Shown: piece by piece, positions 17,605 through 27,244 of the stretch
How the letters are laid out: every line of letters starts with the position of its first letter
How positions within the stretch are numbered: position 1 is the stretch's first letter
Assembly (NCBI GenBank): GCA_965262015.1
Contig: OZ253494.1
Coordinates: 1,674,001 to 1,738,000, forward strand
DNA length: 64,000 nucleotides
Direction of reading: 5' to 3'
Source of the DNA: G965262015 sp965262015
GTDB lineage: Bacteria; Spirochaetota; Leptospiria; Turneriellales; CBDBES01
The notes under the pieces: generated by a model
Told to the model about the DNA's origin: nothing
The model's input: the letters and a program-made list of their open reading frames with translations, nothing else
Databases searched by the model: none
Program-made: the position numbers and the translations under genes

Positions 17605-19326
17605 GTGCCTATGACAACGAATTCCATGGATGCATTCAGGTTTGAAGAAACCTTAGAAAAAAGTAAAATAGTCACTAAGGATAATCTACAAAAGGCAATT
17701 CGCCTGAAAAACAAAGCTAAGATTTCTCTACCTCAAATTCTAATTAATAACGGCTATGCCAATGAAGATGAGCTTTTTATGCTTATGTCCCAATATTATA
17801 GTATGGAATATCAAAATAAACTACAAGTTAGTGATATTAGTACTTTTATTAAGATAGTCCCTCTTAAATTTATTCAAAAATATAAGATAGTGCCTTTTAG
17901 TCATCAACAAGATATTATTTATGTAGGCCTGTGTGATCCTGAGCAATTACATCCTATGGATGAATTACAAATGTTTTTTGTGGGTTATACCCTAAAATTT
18001 ATTTTATCTAAAGAATCAGAGTTGTTGCGTATTATACACCAACATTATGAACAGAAACATGACCCAGATGCAAAATCTGATTTAGTTAATGATCTAGATA
18101 CAGAGCTAGACTTCTTAGACCATATAGATGAAAGCCAAGATTCTTTTGATCTAGCTAATGAGGCTCCAATTATTAAAATGGTTAATGTTATTTTAACTAA
18201 TGCAATTGGGGATAATGCTTCAGATATTCATATTGAGCCGCAAGAAAAGGATGTGGTAGTACGTTATCGTGTAGATGGCATGCTACATAAAGTACTGAAC
18301 TCACCTAAATCTATACAAAATGGTATCATCTCTCGTATAAAAATTATGGCAGATATGAATATTGCAGAGAATCGTCTTCCGCAAGATGGTCGTATAAAAA
18401 TTCGTTTTGCAGGTAAAGATGTTGATGTCCGTGTGTCGTCATTACCTACCCAGTTTGGGGAACGTATTGTTATGCGTCTTTTAAACACGAGTGATGCCGT
18501 CTATTCACTAGATACCATTGGCATGCAAGATGAGGTGCGTAAGCAATTTGTAGATCTAATTAATAGCCCTCACGGCATTATTCTGGTTACAGGACCAACA
18601 GGTTCAGGGAAAACAAGTACTCTTTACACAGCTTTGGGTTTACTAAAAAATGAAACAATAAATATTATTACGGTAGAAGACCCTGTGGAATACCAAATGG
18701 ATGGAGTAAGTCAAGTACAGGCTAAAAATGATATTGGTCTTTCTTTTGCCCAGGGTTTACGTTCAATATTAAGGCAGGATCCTGATGTTATTATGGTTGG
18801 TGAAATTCGAGATGAAGAAACGGCAAGGGTAGCAATACAATCTTCCTTAACCGGTCATTTAGTTTTTTCCACACTTCATACGAATGATGCACCATCAGCA
18901 GTACACCGTTTGATTGATATGAATATTGAACCCTACTTAGTAACTTCTACCTGTTTAGGTTTTATAGCTCAAAGATTACTCCGTGTATTATGTCAATTCT
19001 GTAAGGCGAAAGAGAAAATAACAGGGACTGCTTTGAAAAAAATGGGTCTATTTATATCTGATACCAAGGCGTTGGGGAAAAGCTATACGCTTTATAAATC
19101 AAAGGGCTGTGCACATTGTTTTGAAACAGGTTATTCAGGCCGTAGTGGTATCTATGAATTATTAATACTAGACGATGAACTACGAGAATGTATTTTATCA
19201 GATAATAATATAGATATTTTACGGAGATTAGCCATTAAAAAAGGCATGACCACATTACGGTCAGCTGGTTTGACTAAAGTTATTGAAGGCGTTACTTCCA
19301 TAGAAGAAGTTTTACGAGTTACTTGA
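17605..19326 (+). CDS. gspE: Type II secretion ATPase GspE
   Basis: 573 residues. The GTG at 17605 sits six bases after GAGGA, which supports it; an ATG two codons on is the alternative. This cytoplasmic hexameric ATPase powers pseudopilus assembly. The N-terminal T2SSE_N domain comes first, then Walker A G-P-T-G-S-G-K-T near residue 330, the Asp box V-E-D-P-V-E-Y, Walker B D-P-D-V-I-M-V-G-E-I-R-D and the His box T-G-H-L-V-F-S-T-L-H-T-N-D-A. A four-Cys zinc site (C-Q-F-C, then C-A-H-C) marks it as GspE/PilB rather than PilT. One base separates it from gspF. Confidence 0.96.
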   Translation: MPMTTNSMDAFRFEETLEKSKIVTKDNLQKAIRLKNKAKISLPQILINNGYANEDELFMLMSQYYSMEYQNKLQVSDISTFIKIVPLKFIQKYKIVPFSHQQDIIYVGLCDPEQLHPMDELQMFFVGYTLKFILSKESELLRIIHQHYEQKHDPDAKSDLVNDLDTELDFLDHIDESQDSFDLANEAPIIKMVNVILTNAIGDNASDIHIEPQEKDVVVRYRVDGMLHKVLNSPKSIQNGIISRIKIMADMNIAENRLPQDGRIKIRFAGKDVDVRVSSLPTQFGERIVMRLLNTSDAVYSLDTIGMQDEVRKQFVDLINSPHGIILVTGPTGSGKTSTLYTALGLLKNETINIITVEDPVEYQMDGVSQVQAKNDIGLSFAQGLRSILRQDPDVIMVGEIRDEETARVAIQSSLTGHLVFSTLHTNDAPSAVHRLIDMNIEPYLVTSTCLGFIAQRLLRVLCQFCKAKEKITGTALKKMGLFISDTKALGKSYTLYKSKGCAHCFETGYSGRSGIYELLILDDELRECILSDNNIDILRRLAIKKGMTTLRSAGLTKVIEGVTSIEEVLRVT

Positions 19327-19327
19327 T

Positions 19328-20551
19328 ATGCCAGTATATAAGTTTAAAGCAATTGATCCCTCTGGTAAGAATATTGCTGATTATATTGAAGCACCTAACC
19401 TGGACAATGCACAGGCGAAACTAAAACAAAAACAATATTACATCACTAGTTTAAATGAAGATAGCTCAAAACGTGATCGTGAACTGTCCCCAATGTTATC
19501 GGCTTTACTATATCGTGTTTCTTCCAAGGACAAGAGTCTATTTTCTAAGCAGCTAGCAACTCTATTAGGTGCGGGAGTTACACTAAATGTTGCTTTAACA
19601 GATGTGTGGGAACAAACAGATAATCGTACCCTAAGAGTTATTGTTGGTCAACTAAAAGAAGATGTTGTTTCGGGCAAATCCTTATCCGAAGCTATCGCCG
19701 ATCATCAGGATATTTTTCCACCTGTTTACGAAAATATGATCAAAGTAGGTGAAGCAACAGGTTCATATGAAAAAACATTAAATCGTCTGGCTGAATTAGA
19801 AGAAAAAAATGCTGAATTGCAATCAAAAGCTATTACAGCACTTATTTACCCTTTTATTATGTTAGTTATTTCCATTGCAGTGGTTATTTTTGTGTTAACT
19901 GGAGTTGTACCACAAATAGAATCCTTGTTTACCCAGTTTGGTGGAGTAGAGTTACCTTTGCCTACACGAATTGTCTTGGCTCTTTCTTCATTCGTAAGAA
20001 ATTATTGGTATACATTTATTTTATTTATTATTGCTATAATTGGAGGATTCCAAAAATGGCAACAAGCTAAAAGTGCTCAAATACAATGGGATAAGATAAA
20101 ATTTAAGATACCATTAATGGGCAAACTACAGAAGAGAATCATTGTTAGTCGTTTTGCTAGGAATTTGGGTATATTGCTGGAATCTCGAGTGCCTTTACTT
20201 ACTGCTTTGGAAATTATTGCGGGGATTGTAAATACGGAGCTATTTAAAGATGAAATTCATTTAGCAATAAAACAGATTAAGGAAGGTAGCTCATTGCGTA
20301 TTGCCTTACAAAATTCTATCTTTTTACCCCACATGGCCAAAGGGATGATGGCAGCGGGTGAGGCAGCAGATAAAATGGCAGAAGTATTATTAAAGGTAGC
20401 TGATATTATGGAAGTTGAAGTAGATGCTGCTGTAAAACGCTTAACAACAGCCCTTGAGCCGATTATGATTGTTGTGATGGGCTTTATAGTTGGTGGTATT
20501 ATTGTTTCTGTTATTTTACCGCTATATAAAATGACAGAATTGATTAAGTAG
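19328..20551 (+). CDS. gspF: Type II secretion inner-membrane protein GspF
   Basis: 407 residues. The polytopic platform protein is the partner of GspE. Starts M-P-V-Y-K-F-K-A-I-D-P-S-G-K as is typical, followed by two GspF domains: the first contains F-S-K-Q-L-A-T-L-L-G-A-G-V and the second F-A-R-N-L-G-I-L-L-E-S-R-V-P-L. Hydrophobic segments lie after each domain and at the C-terminus (P-I-M-I-V-V-M-G-F-I-V-G-G-I). The pseudopilin genes normally found next lie 31 kb away at 51.8-54.2 kb. Confidence 0.96.
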   Translation: MPVYKFKAIDPSGKNIADYIEAPNLDNAQAKLKQKQYYITSLNEDSSKRDRELSPMLSALLYRVSSKDKSLFSKQLATLLGAGVTLNVALTDVWEQTDNRTLRVIVGQLKEDVVSGKSLSEAIADHQDIFPPVYENMIKVGEATGSYEKTLNRLAELEEKNAELQSKAITALIYPFIMLVISIAVVIFVLTGVVPQIESLFTQFGGVELPLPTRIVLALSSFVRNYWYTFILFIIAIIGGFQKWQQAKSAQIQWDKIKFKIPLMGKLQKRIIVSRFARNLGILLESRVPLLTALEIIAGIVNTELFKDEIHLAIKQIKEGSSLRIALQNSIFLPHMAKGMMAAGEAADKMAEVLLKVADIMEVEVDAAVKRLTTALEPIMIVVMGFIVGGIIVSVILPLYKMTELIK

Positions 20552-20600
20552 CTTTGTGAATATTTTTGAAAACAATAAAGATATACTACACAAGTGATAT

Positions 20601-21719
20601 ATGATTGCTCATGTATTTGGTGCTGGTATAGCTGGCTACGCTAGTGCATTGTCATTAGCCCGTCTAGGATTCCAGGTGATCATATATGATCAGTCTAACC
20701 ATTCATTTGCTTACAGTTCTTCAAAGAATTCAGCTATTGCTCGCAGTTATGAAGCTGATCCTTATTTGTCTCGTTTATTGAAACTAGGTATTGCTAAGAT
20801 GATAGAAAATGATTTAGTGAAGACATGTTCTTTATTTATCTGTCCTATGGAATATGATTACTATGAAGAAGAGATGTTCATTAAGAAACCTGACGTAGCC
20901 ACAGAAATATGGTCAGGTCTGCAAAGTGTATCTTATTGTATAGATCTACCAAATAATACATCTCTAAGAGGACGCTTAATTCCTCAAAATGGTACTTTAG
21001 ACTTACAAGGTATACAAGAATATTTAAGACACTCACTTGAACAGTATGATGTAAAGTGCCACTATGTAATGAAATTAACACATCTTGAAGCCAATGATCA
21101 TTTTATTAAAGAGATACAAATAACACATACTCGTACACGTCAAATACATCATGTCTATTTAAACAAGAATGATATACTGGTTAACGCATGTGGTTCTTGG
21201 TCTAGAGAAGTGATGCGAATGAGTCATTTAAATGCACCTATGTTAATACCCCATAAACGACATATGTTTATCTTAGAGGATAAATATCATGAATTTACGG
21301 CATTACCTATTATATGGAACGAAATAGATAACTTTTATGTGAGACCATATGAAGATAATATTTTAGTTAGCTATTGTGATGAAGAGCCTAAAGAACCATC
21401 TGATTATTTTGCAGAACATAATGCACTTATACAGTTAAAGCATGTCTTATCTCAATCCCAATTTTTTTCCTTCTTACAGGCCTGGCCTGTCCTAGATTAT
21501 TGGTCATGTTTAAGAACATTCCCTCTAGATAATAGGCCAGTAATTGGTTTTGATTCTTATTTTAATAATGTATTTTGGTGTGCGGGTTTAGGTGGACGTG
21601 GTATGAGTTTAAGTCTGATACTGTCTGATATTATCTTACCCATCATAGAACAAAAAAATATGGAGGAAACAGAATTAAATAATCCTTTTACCACACATCG
21701 TTTGAATTCATCTTTATGA
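20601..21719 (+). CDS. FAD-dependent amino-acid oxidase-family protein
   Basis: 372 residues. N-terminal Rossmann motif G-A-G-I-A-G-Y-A-S-A-L-S-L-A-R-L-G then D-Q-S-N marks the D-amino-acid oxidase/glycine oxidase/ThiO superfamily. The C-terminal F-W-C-A-G-L-G-G-R-G-M-S-L-S motif is the second FAD contact. Probably oxidises a secondary or primary amine to an imine. It converges on gcvT, with stops overlapping by six bases; pairing of a DAO-type oxidase with a folate-dependent aminomethyltransferase hints at glycine or methylated-glycine catabolism, but this is inference. Confidence 0.85.
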   Translation: MIAHVFGAGIAGYASALSLARLGFQVIIYDQSNHSFAYSSSKNSAIARSYEADPYLSRLLKLGIAKMIENDLVKTCSLFICPMEYDYYEEEMFIKKPDVATEIWSGLQSVSYCIDLPNNTSLRGRLIPQNGTLDLQGIQEYLRHSLEQYDVKCHYVMKLTHLEANDHFIKEIQITHTRTRQIHHVYLNKNDILVNACGSWSREVMRMSHLNAPMLIPHKRHMFILEDKYHEFTALPIIWNEIDNFYVRPYEDNILVSYCDEEPKEPSDYFAEHNALIQLKHVLSQSQFFSFLQAWPVLDYWSCLRTFPLDNRPVIGFDSYFNNVFWCAGLGGRGMSLSLILSDIILPIIEQKNMEETELNNPFTTHRLNSSL

Positions 21720-22802
21720 TAAGCGTTTTTTGATTGAACCATGAGATTTATATGGGCTAACAACATGTAGTTGTATAGGTATTTTTTTATTTCGTATGCT
21801 AACCTCTAAATCATGGTTAAGTTGACTTTCTATATATGCTATGCCAAAGCCTTGATTCCACGTAAATGAAAAGGAACCACTAGTTACATAGCCCACTTTC
21901 CGCTCATTATGATAAATATCAAATTGGCTTCTTGGTATAGCCTTATCCAACAAGGTAAAACCAATAGTTTTTTTTTGAGATTGTGTCTCTATGTACTGAC
22001 TACCAAGAAATTCTTTATTATGACTAACTAACCAACCTAGATTGCTTACAACAGGTGTTTTATCTTCTGATAATTCGTTTCCATACAGTGGATAGAATAG
22101 CTCCATTCGTAATACATCTCTGGCTGCCAAACCACATGGGGTAATATTTGCTTTAATACAATTTTTCCAAAATTGTATGGCTTCTTCGAGCGTAAGTATA
22201 ATTTCGAATCCATCTTCACCCGTATAGCCTGTCCTAGAAATCATATTTTCATGATTTGCTCCATAAAGAGTGCATTTATAGTAGTTAAGATTTTCTATTT
22301 GTATTGTTTTTAAACTTGTTAAATCATTAAGTGCCTCTTCAGCTTGAGGACCTTGTATGGCTAATAAAACTCTATTCTCTGACAGATAGATATGGCATAA
22401 ATTATCCATCCTGCCATTCCAATGGTTTAAGTGTTGCATTACTTTATGTGTATTGTTTGCATTAGTTATAACTAAAAAAGATGTCTCTGTAAGTACATAA
22501 ATAGTGATATCATCTATTATACCCCCTTGTTCGTTAATAAGGGCGTTATATTGCACTGTACCTCGCACTACAGGAATAGTGCGACATGTAAGATAATTCA
22601 GTAAAAGATGGATGCTACTCATATTAGATGCTTGTATGTAAATGGTTCCCATGTGTGAGATATCAAATATACCTGCTTTGGAACGAACAGCAAGGCACTC
22701 ATTTTTGACGCTGGAATACATGAGAGGTAACTGATACCCTGCATAGGTAGTCATTTTAGCCTCTAATATGAGATGTTCTTCAAAAAGAAGAGTAGATAAC
22801 AT
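21714..22802 (-). CDS. gcvT: Aminomethyltransferase (glycine cleavage T protein)
   Basis: 362 residues, normal length. T protein moves the methylene group from lipoyl-bound aminomethyl to tetrahydrofolate. Family landmarks: M-T-T-Y-A-G-Y-Q-L-P-L-M-Y, V-R-S-K-A-G-I-F-D-I-S-H-M-G, the central S-R-T-G-Y-T-G-E-D-G-F-E-I, and A-A-R-D-V-L-R-M-E-L. The C-terminal beta-barrel part (G-Y-V-T-S-G-S-F-S) is present. GcvH and GcvP are not in the window. The start lies 13 bases after the end of secG on the same strand. Confidence 0.93.
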   Translation of the reverse strand: MLSTLLFEEHLILEAKMTTYAGYQLPLMYSSVKNECLAVRSKAGIFDISHMGTIYIQASNMSSIHLLLNYLTCRTIPVVRGTVQYNALINEQGGIIDDITIYVLTETSFLVITNANNTHKVMQHLNHWNGRMDNLCHIYLSENRVLLAIQGPQAEEALNDLTSLKTIQIENLNYYKCTLYGANHENMISRTGYTGEDGFEIILTLEEAIQFWKNCIKANITPCGLAARDVLRMELFYPLYGNELSEDKTPVVSNLGWLVSHNKEFLGSQYIETQSQKKTIGFTLLDKAIPRSQFDIYHNERKVGYVTSGSFSFTWNQGFGIAYIESQLNHDLEVSIRNKKIPIQLHVVSPYKSHGSIKKRLS

Positions 22803-22815
22803 TTAAATGAAAAGC

Positions 22816-23187
22816 TTACTTTTTAGGAGTTAAAGGAGGCTTATCTTGTTGATTAGCTTCTTTCTCAGTTTTTAGGGGTTTTATTTCATTCACTTTGATT
22901 TTTGGGCTAGAGGCATCTTGTGTGGTAAATTCTCTTTCTAAGCTAGAAGATTTACTTTGAATAGATTTCATATAGGCGGTTAAGAGTGCCAGTATGATGA
23001 AAGCAAAAACCATGAAGGACGTTGCCTTCGTTAAAACATCTGCCGAATTACTACCAAAAGCAGTTTGGCTAGAACCTCCAAATAAATTAATACTAGAAGA
23101 CTTTCCGGACTGAATTAAAATAAAAAATAATAAAAACAGACAATTGAGGACAAAAATAACTATCAAAAGGTTATATAAGAAACTCAC
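22816..23187 (-). CDS. secG: Protein-export membrane protein SecG
   Basis: 123 residues. Small SecYEG accessory subunit. Two membrane helices (L-L-I-V-I-F-V-L-N-C-L-F-L-L-F-F and S-F-M-V-F-A-F-I-I-L-A-L-L-T) flank a loop with L-I-Q-S-G-K-S-S-S and the conserved F-G-G-S-S-Q-T-A-F-G. The charged, Lys/Pro-rich C-terminal tail is longer than in most SecG proteins. Upstream of gcvT on the same strand; divergent from the Xer recombinase gene. Confidence 0.92.
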   Translation of the reverse strand: MSFLYNLLIVIFVLNCLFLLFFILIQSGKSSSINLFGGSSQTAFGSNSADVLTKATSFMVFAFIILALLTAYMKSIQSKSSSLEREFTTQDASSPKIKVNEIKPLKTEKEANQQDKPPLTPKK

Positions 23188-23298
23188 AAAATTACTATTT
23201 TTTTAATCGTTATATTGTCAGTAAGATTTTATCCTCTAGTTCAAGATTTTTATTAATGTTTTTGGCAGAGGACCGACTTTGTTTTTGTAACGGAGTGT

Positions 23299-24204
23299 AT
23301 GGTGACCTATTCCTATAAAGAACAAATGATTATTAGTAAGTTTCGAGAATATCTTACTGTTGAAAAAGGCTTAGCACAAAATAGTGTATTTAGTTATGTA
23401 TCAGATGTAACTAAATTAGATCGTTTTCTCACGAAAGGGGAAAAGAGCATGATTGATTCTACCCAACAAGATATTAATGGTTTTCTACGTGAAGAAGGGG
23501 AAAAAAATATATCAAAGCGTACTAAAGCCAGAGTAATTGCATCATTGAGACAGTTTTTTAATTATCTAGAAGTGAGTAAGCTAGTAAATGCTAACCCGAT
23601 GACTAGTATTGCAATCCCCAAGATTGAAAAAAGTTTGCCTGACTATTTAACAAGGGTTGAGATACAAAAGCTGTTTGTTGTTTTTAAGGAAAATGAGATA
23701 TTAGAGTTACGTGATCGTACCATGTTTGAACTCATGTATGCTTCTGGGTTGCGTATTTCTGAAGTATGTTATTTAACAGTATCTAATGTTGATACAAAGA
23801 CAAAATTACTTACTATCGTGGGTAAAGGTGATCGAGAAAGATTAGTGCCATTTGGTGAACTTGCCCATGATTTGTTAGAAGTATATTTTAGAGATGCTAG
23901 ACCTAAGCTTATGAAGCACGGGGCATCAGATTATGTATTTATTTCCCGGAAAGGAGGTAATCTAAATCGTAAAAGTGTATGGCGTCTTTTGCAAAAATAT
24001 ATCAGGCGATCGGATATCCAAAAAAATATTACTCCCCACACTCTTAGACATTCATTTGCAACACATTTATTACAAAATAAAGCAGACTTACGCTCTGTAC
24101 AGGAGCTACTTGGTCACATTGACATTTCAACTACACAGATATATACTCATGTGGCAGATAGCTATTTGCAAGAAACTTACCAAGAATATCATCCAAAAGC
24201 TTGA
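23299..24204 (+). CDS. Tyrosine recombinase XerC/XerD
   Basis: 301 residues. Site-specific recombinase of the chromosome-dimer resolution type. N-terminal SAM-like core-binding domain (F-R-E-Y-L-T-V-E-K-G-L-A) and catalytic domain with A-S-G-L-R-I-S-E (Arg), V-G-K-G-D-R-E-R (Lys), H-T-L-R-H-S-F-A-T-H (His and Arg), L-G-H (His) and T-Q-I-Y-T-H (Tyr). All six catalytic residues are present. No phage or integron genes surround it, so a housekeeping role is likely. XerC versus XerD cannot be decided here. Confidence 0.93.
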   Translation: MVTYSYKEQMIISKFREYLTVEKGLAQNSVFSYVSDVTKLDRFLTKGEKSMIDSTQQDINGFLREEGEKNISKRTKARVIASLRQFFNYLEVSKLVNANPMTSIAIPKIEKSLPDYLTRVEIQKLFVVFKENEILELRDRTMFELMYASGLRISEVCYLTVSNVDTKTKLLTIVGKGDRERLVPFGELAHDLLEVYFRDARPKLMKHGASDYVFISRKGGNLNRKSVWRLLQKYIRRSDIQKNITPHTLRHSFATHLLQNKADLRSVQELLGHIDISTTQIYTHVADSYLQETYQEYHPKA

Positions 24205-24749
24205 TTGATTGATCGACTATTAATCTTAGATTTTACCATAACCCCTAATAATCCTGTGATGACGCTAGATACCAAGATAACACCAAAGGTATAAAATTGC
24301 CAGGTAAATTGTGCTACTGTATTTGCAGTAATTTTACTCTCTACTGTGTAATTTAGGAAATATAGAACAGAAAGACCTATTAAGCCTATTATGCGTATGC
24401 ACTTTAAAGTAAGATTAGACTGTTTTGTTATAATATTTATGATGATGTCTAAGCTAGCTATAAAAATGCAAATCACAAAGAGCAAAAAATCATTTGTATA
24501 GATTGCATGACGAAAAACATGTAGATCAGAAAAATGTATATTATAGAATTTCCATCCTTGTATAAGTAGGATAGTTAACATGCCTAAACTAATAATATAT
24601 ATTTTATTAATTTTATGCATAGATAGATATTCTTGCATTATATAATAGAATACTTTATAATGACGATAAACCAGCCCCTTAATGATAGTGATTATTAGGT
24701 TTATGATGTACACAAGCACAATAAAATGAAAAAGTAATGCATATCGCAA
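24189..24749 (-). CDS. Small polytopic membrane protein, unknown
   Basis: 186 residues from a TTG at 24749 (a GTG ten codons later is possible). I do not recognise the family. Five hydrophobic segments are visible, in order starting F-I-V-L-V-Y-I-I-N, I-I-S-L-G-M-L-T-I-L-L, F-L-L-F-V-I-C-I-F-I-A-S, I-I-G-L-I-G-L-S-V-L-Y-F-L and F-G-V-I-L-V-S-S-V-I-T-G-L-L, with basic loops. Its 3' end overlaps the recombinase gene by 16 bases in the convergent orientation. The tRNA-Ala gene begins 64 bases beyond its start. Confidence 0.6.
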   Translation of the reverse strand: MRYALLFHFIVLVYIINLIITIIKGLVYRHYKVFYYIMQEYLSMHKINKIYIISLGMLTILLIQGWKFYNIHFSDLHVFRHAIYTNDFLLFVICIFIASLDIIINIITKQSNLTLKCIRIIGLIGLSVLYFLNYTVESKITANTVAQFTWQFYTFGVILVSSVITGLLGVMVKSKINSRSINQAFG

Positions 24750-24812
24750 GCTTTTCTTGAAATTATGTTTGCTTTTTTCATTATATTTATAGCTCTATCT
24801 ATACATGTTGTG

Positions 24813-24885
24813 GGGGATGTAGCTCAGTTGGGAGAGCGCTACGATGGCATTGTAGAGGTCGCCGGTTCGATCCCGGCCATCTCCA
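24813..24885 (+). tRNA. tRNA-Ala (anticodon GGC)
   Basis: 73 nt fold as a full cloverleaf: acceptor GGGGATG with CATCTCC (one G-U), D-arm GCTC/GAGC, anticodon stem CTACG/TGTAG with loop ATGGCAT and anticodon GGC, variable AGGTC, T-arm GCCGG-TTCGATC-CCGGC, discriminator A. The terminal CCA is not encoded. It reads GCC and GCU Ala codons. No attachment-site duplication or integrase lies beside it. Confidence 0.95.
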
Positions 24886-24957
24886 TTTATCTAAGAGACA
24901 AGGGGCAGTTAAGGTCTTTGTTTTACATTTAGTGTCATTCTGGAATAAGTTGGTTAT

Positions 24958-25143
24958 ATGCTACGTTTTATCATATTTTGCTTTATCATATGGTGGGGTA
25001 TTAGATTTGTATTGAGATTACTAGTGAAATTTTATGCTCGACGGCAATATCAAGCAACATCTCGTGCCTCTGTGAGAGAAAAAGATATTTCGAAGTCTGT
25101 TCGTATCATTCGAGAAAGATATTTGCATGATCAGGATGATTAA
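24958..25143 (+). CDS. Small membrane-anchored basic protein, unknown
   Basis: 61 residues. One N-terminal hydrophobic helix containing two Trp residues (F-I-I-F-C-F-I-I-W-W-G-I) is followed by a basic, polar tail with many Arg and Lys. It is 22 bases upstream of the Mrp-type ATPase gene and codirectional, so probably in the same transcript. No family is recognised; the size and single-helix design resemble small membrane subunits or anchors. Confidence 0.55.
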   Translation: MLRFIIFCFIIWWGIRFVLRLLVKFYARRQYQATSRASVREKDISKSVRIIRERYLHDQDD

Positions 25144-25165
25144 GTTACTTATTCCTTAAAATATT

Positions 25166-26290
25166 ATGTCAAATATAGAACAAATTAAGCAGCAATTTTA
25201 CACAATTTTGTCAGAGATTAAACACCCCAAGACAGGTTTAGCCTTGTTAGAAAGCGAGAGTCTCGTTGATATATCTTTTGCTAAAGGAGAAAAATGGCAT
25301 ATCCTATTGCATAGTAATGATGATAGAACAACACAAATTGAGATTGAAGCAAATATTCGTATGATATTAGCCAAAAAGAAAATTAGTTTACCTAAATTTA
25401 AGTTAGTTTTTCAAGCTACAGACAAAAAATTATCTACGGAAGAGGAAGATCACACAGACAAAAAATCACCTACGGAAGATCGTCGTATGGGTATACCTGA
25501 CAGAAAATCCCTTCAAGCCAAGCATGTTATTGGTATTGCCTCGGGTAAAGGTGGTGTGGGTAAATCTACTGTATCTGCTAATTTATCTTATGCTCTGATT
25601 GAGGCAGGTTATAAGGTGGGGATCTTGGATGCAGATATCTACGGGCCATCCATTGGTACACTTTTAGGTATAGGTGGACAGCAAGCGGTCCAGGTACAAG
25701 ATGATTTGATTATTCCGATGCAGGTATATAATTTAAAAGTAATGAGTTTTTCGTTCCTTATAAATCAAAAACAGGCAGTTGTTTGGCGTGGTCCTATGTT
25801 AGGTAAGGCTTTAAATCAATTTTTGTTTGATACGAAATGGGGTGAATTAGATTACTTAATTATAGACCTACCACCAGGTACTGGTGATGTACAGTTGTCC
25901 CTCTCTCAACTAGTCCAGGTGGATGGCATTATTATTGTGACTACTCCACAGAATGTTGCAATGCATGACGCACAGCGTGCATGTGATATGTTTACCCAGG
26001 TTCAAATCCCTATTATAGGTGTAATAGAAAATATGAGCGAATTTATTTGCCCTCATTGTCATAAAATAAGTACTATCTTTTCTCAAGGGGGGGGAGAGGT
26101 TCTATCAGAGGATGTGCAAGTGCCTTTGTTGGGCAGAATACCTTTGACAGTGGAGCTAATGGAAGCTAGTGAGAAAGGTATACCTATACTCAATAAATCT
26201 ATTAAAAAGCTCAAACTAGATAAAACGAATGTAAAAACTACACAAGATGCTTTTACACAAATTTGTCAGCGTCTTACGCAACAGGCTTGA
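25166..26290 (+). CDS. Mrp/ApbC-family iron-sulfur carrier ATPase
   Basis: 374 residues. P-loop ATPase that carries and delivers Fe-S clusters. An N-terminal MIP18/DUF59-like domain of about 100 residues comes before a charged linker. The deviant Walker A G-K-G-G-V-G-K-S-T sits near residue 129, with D-A-D-I-Y-G-P-S following and D-L-P-P-G-T-G-D-V as Walker B. The cluster-binding C-P-H-C is in the C-terminal third. All family motifs are intact. Codirectional with the small membrane protein gene. Confidence 0.93.
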   Translation: MSNIEQIKQQFYTILSEIKHPKTGLALLESESLVDISFAKGEKWHILLHSNDDRTTQIEIEANIRMILAKKKISLPKFKLVFQATDKKLSTEEEDHTDKKSPTEDRRMGIPDRKSLQAKHVIGIASGKGGVGKSTVSANLSYALIEAGYKVGILDADIYGPSIGTLLGIGGQQAVQVQDDLIIPMQVYNLKVMSFSFLINQKQAVVWRGPMLGKALNQFLFDTKWGELDYLIIDLPPGTGDVQLSLSQLVQVDGIIIVTTPQNVAMHDAQRACDMFTQVQIPIIGVIENMSEFICPHCHKISTIFSQGGGEVLSEDVQVPLLGRIPLTVELMEASEKGIPILNKSIKKLKLDKTNVKTTQDAFTQICQRLTQQA

Positions 26291-26320
26291 AGATAATATA
26301 AATCTTCTATAACTAATCTA

Positions 26321-27244
26321 TTAATAATATAAGTTTGTTTTGCCTTCTTTGGAATCTATTACATAACGTGGCATGAGATAAGGAGGTATAAGGTCTCTTA
26401 TTTGTTTCATGAGTTGGATACCTTCTTCTATTTCCACATAAAAATGACCAGAGCCTGTTACTTTATCTAACTGATGTAGATAATAGGGTTGTATACCTAT
26501 TTTCTTCAATTGTATAAATAAAGTAGTTAGGGTTTCTACAGAATTATTAATTTTTCTGAGTAGCACTGATTGGCTATATAGTACATAGCCAATTTGTATG
26601 AGTTTTTGGCAGATATCTCTACTTTCTTTTGTGATTTCAGATGGATGATTGATGTGTAATACGATTGCATGTGTCAGGGTAGGGTAATTTTGTTTCCATT
26701 CTTTAGCCATAAATAAAAGTTTATCATTAAATCGATGGGGTATGGTTGTAATAGCTCTCGTGTGATATCTAATGAAGTGAATTTGTGATTGGCCTAGCAA
26801 AGATGTGACTATGTGATTGAGGATCTGATTAGATAATATGAAAGGGTCACCTCCAGATAAAATGACTTCATTAATTTCTGGATGTGATTCTATATAATTT
26901 AGAATAGCAGGTATGTCTAATGGGCTATGTTGATTGTAGATTAATGTTTTTCTTTTTCGAGTACAATATCTACAATAGACAGGGCATTGTTCCGTTGTCA
27001 GCAGTAAAATTTTATTATGATATTTATGGATAACATTATTTAAACTAGTTTTTTGGGTTTCTTGTAGGGGGTCATTTATGTAGTCTTGCGTGTTTTGTAA
27101 CTCTTTAGTGGATGGATAAAATTGACGTGCTATGGCCATTGAACCTGCGTGGTCTGTATGCTGGAGAAGATTTTTAACAAAGCGAGATACCCTATAACGA
27201 TATAATTTATTAAGTAATTGTTGAGGTTTAGTATTTATAACCAT
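26321..27244 (-). CDS. Lysine-2,3-aminomutase-family radical SAM protein (EpmB-like)
   Basis: 307 residues. The radical SAM motif C-P-V-Y-C-R-Y-C (Cys 87, 91, 94) is followed by T-R-K-R-K, and the PLP-type segment and G-G-D-P-F are family-typical. The protein lacks the long C-terminal extension of fermentative KamA, so its size fits EpmB, which makes beta-lysine on elongation factor P. Neither efp nor epmA is in the window, so the substrate is unproven. Its start overlaps the signal-peptidase-like gene by ten bases, implying translational coupling. Confidence 0.82.
   Translation of the reverse strand: MVINTKPQQLLNKLYRYRVSRFVKNLLQHTDHAGSMAIARQFYPSTKELQNTQDYINDPLQETQKTSLNNVIHKYHNKILLLTTEQCPVYCRYCTRKRKTLIYNQHSPLDIPAILNYIESHPEINEVILSGGDPFILSNQILNHIVTSLLGQSQIHFIRYHTRAITTIPHRFNDKLLFMAKEWKQNYPTLTHAIVLHINHPSEITKESRDICQKLIQIGYVLYSQSVLLRKINNSVETLTTLFIQLKKIGIQPYYLHQLDKVTGSGHFYVEIEEGIQLMKQIRDLIPPYLMPRYVIDSKEGKTNLYY

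Noticed and set aside
23299..24885. Integrated element next to tRNA-Ala (recombinase plus tRNA)
   Set aside because: The recombinase is a Xer type of housekeeping length, and no duplicated tRNA end or phage-like genes flank the tRNA.
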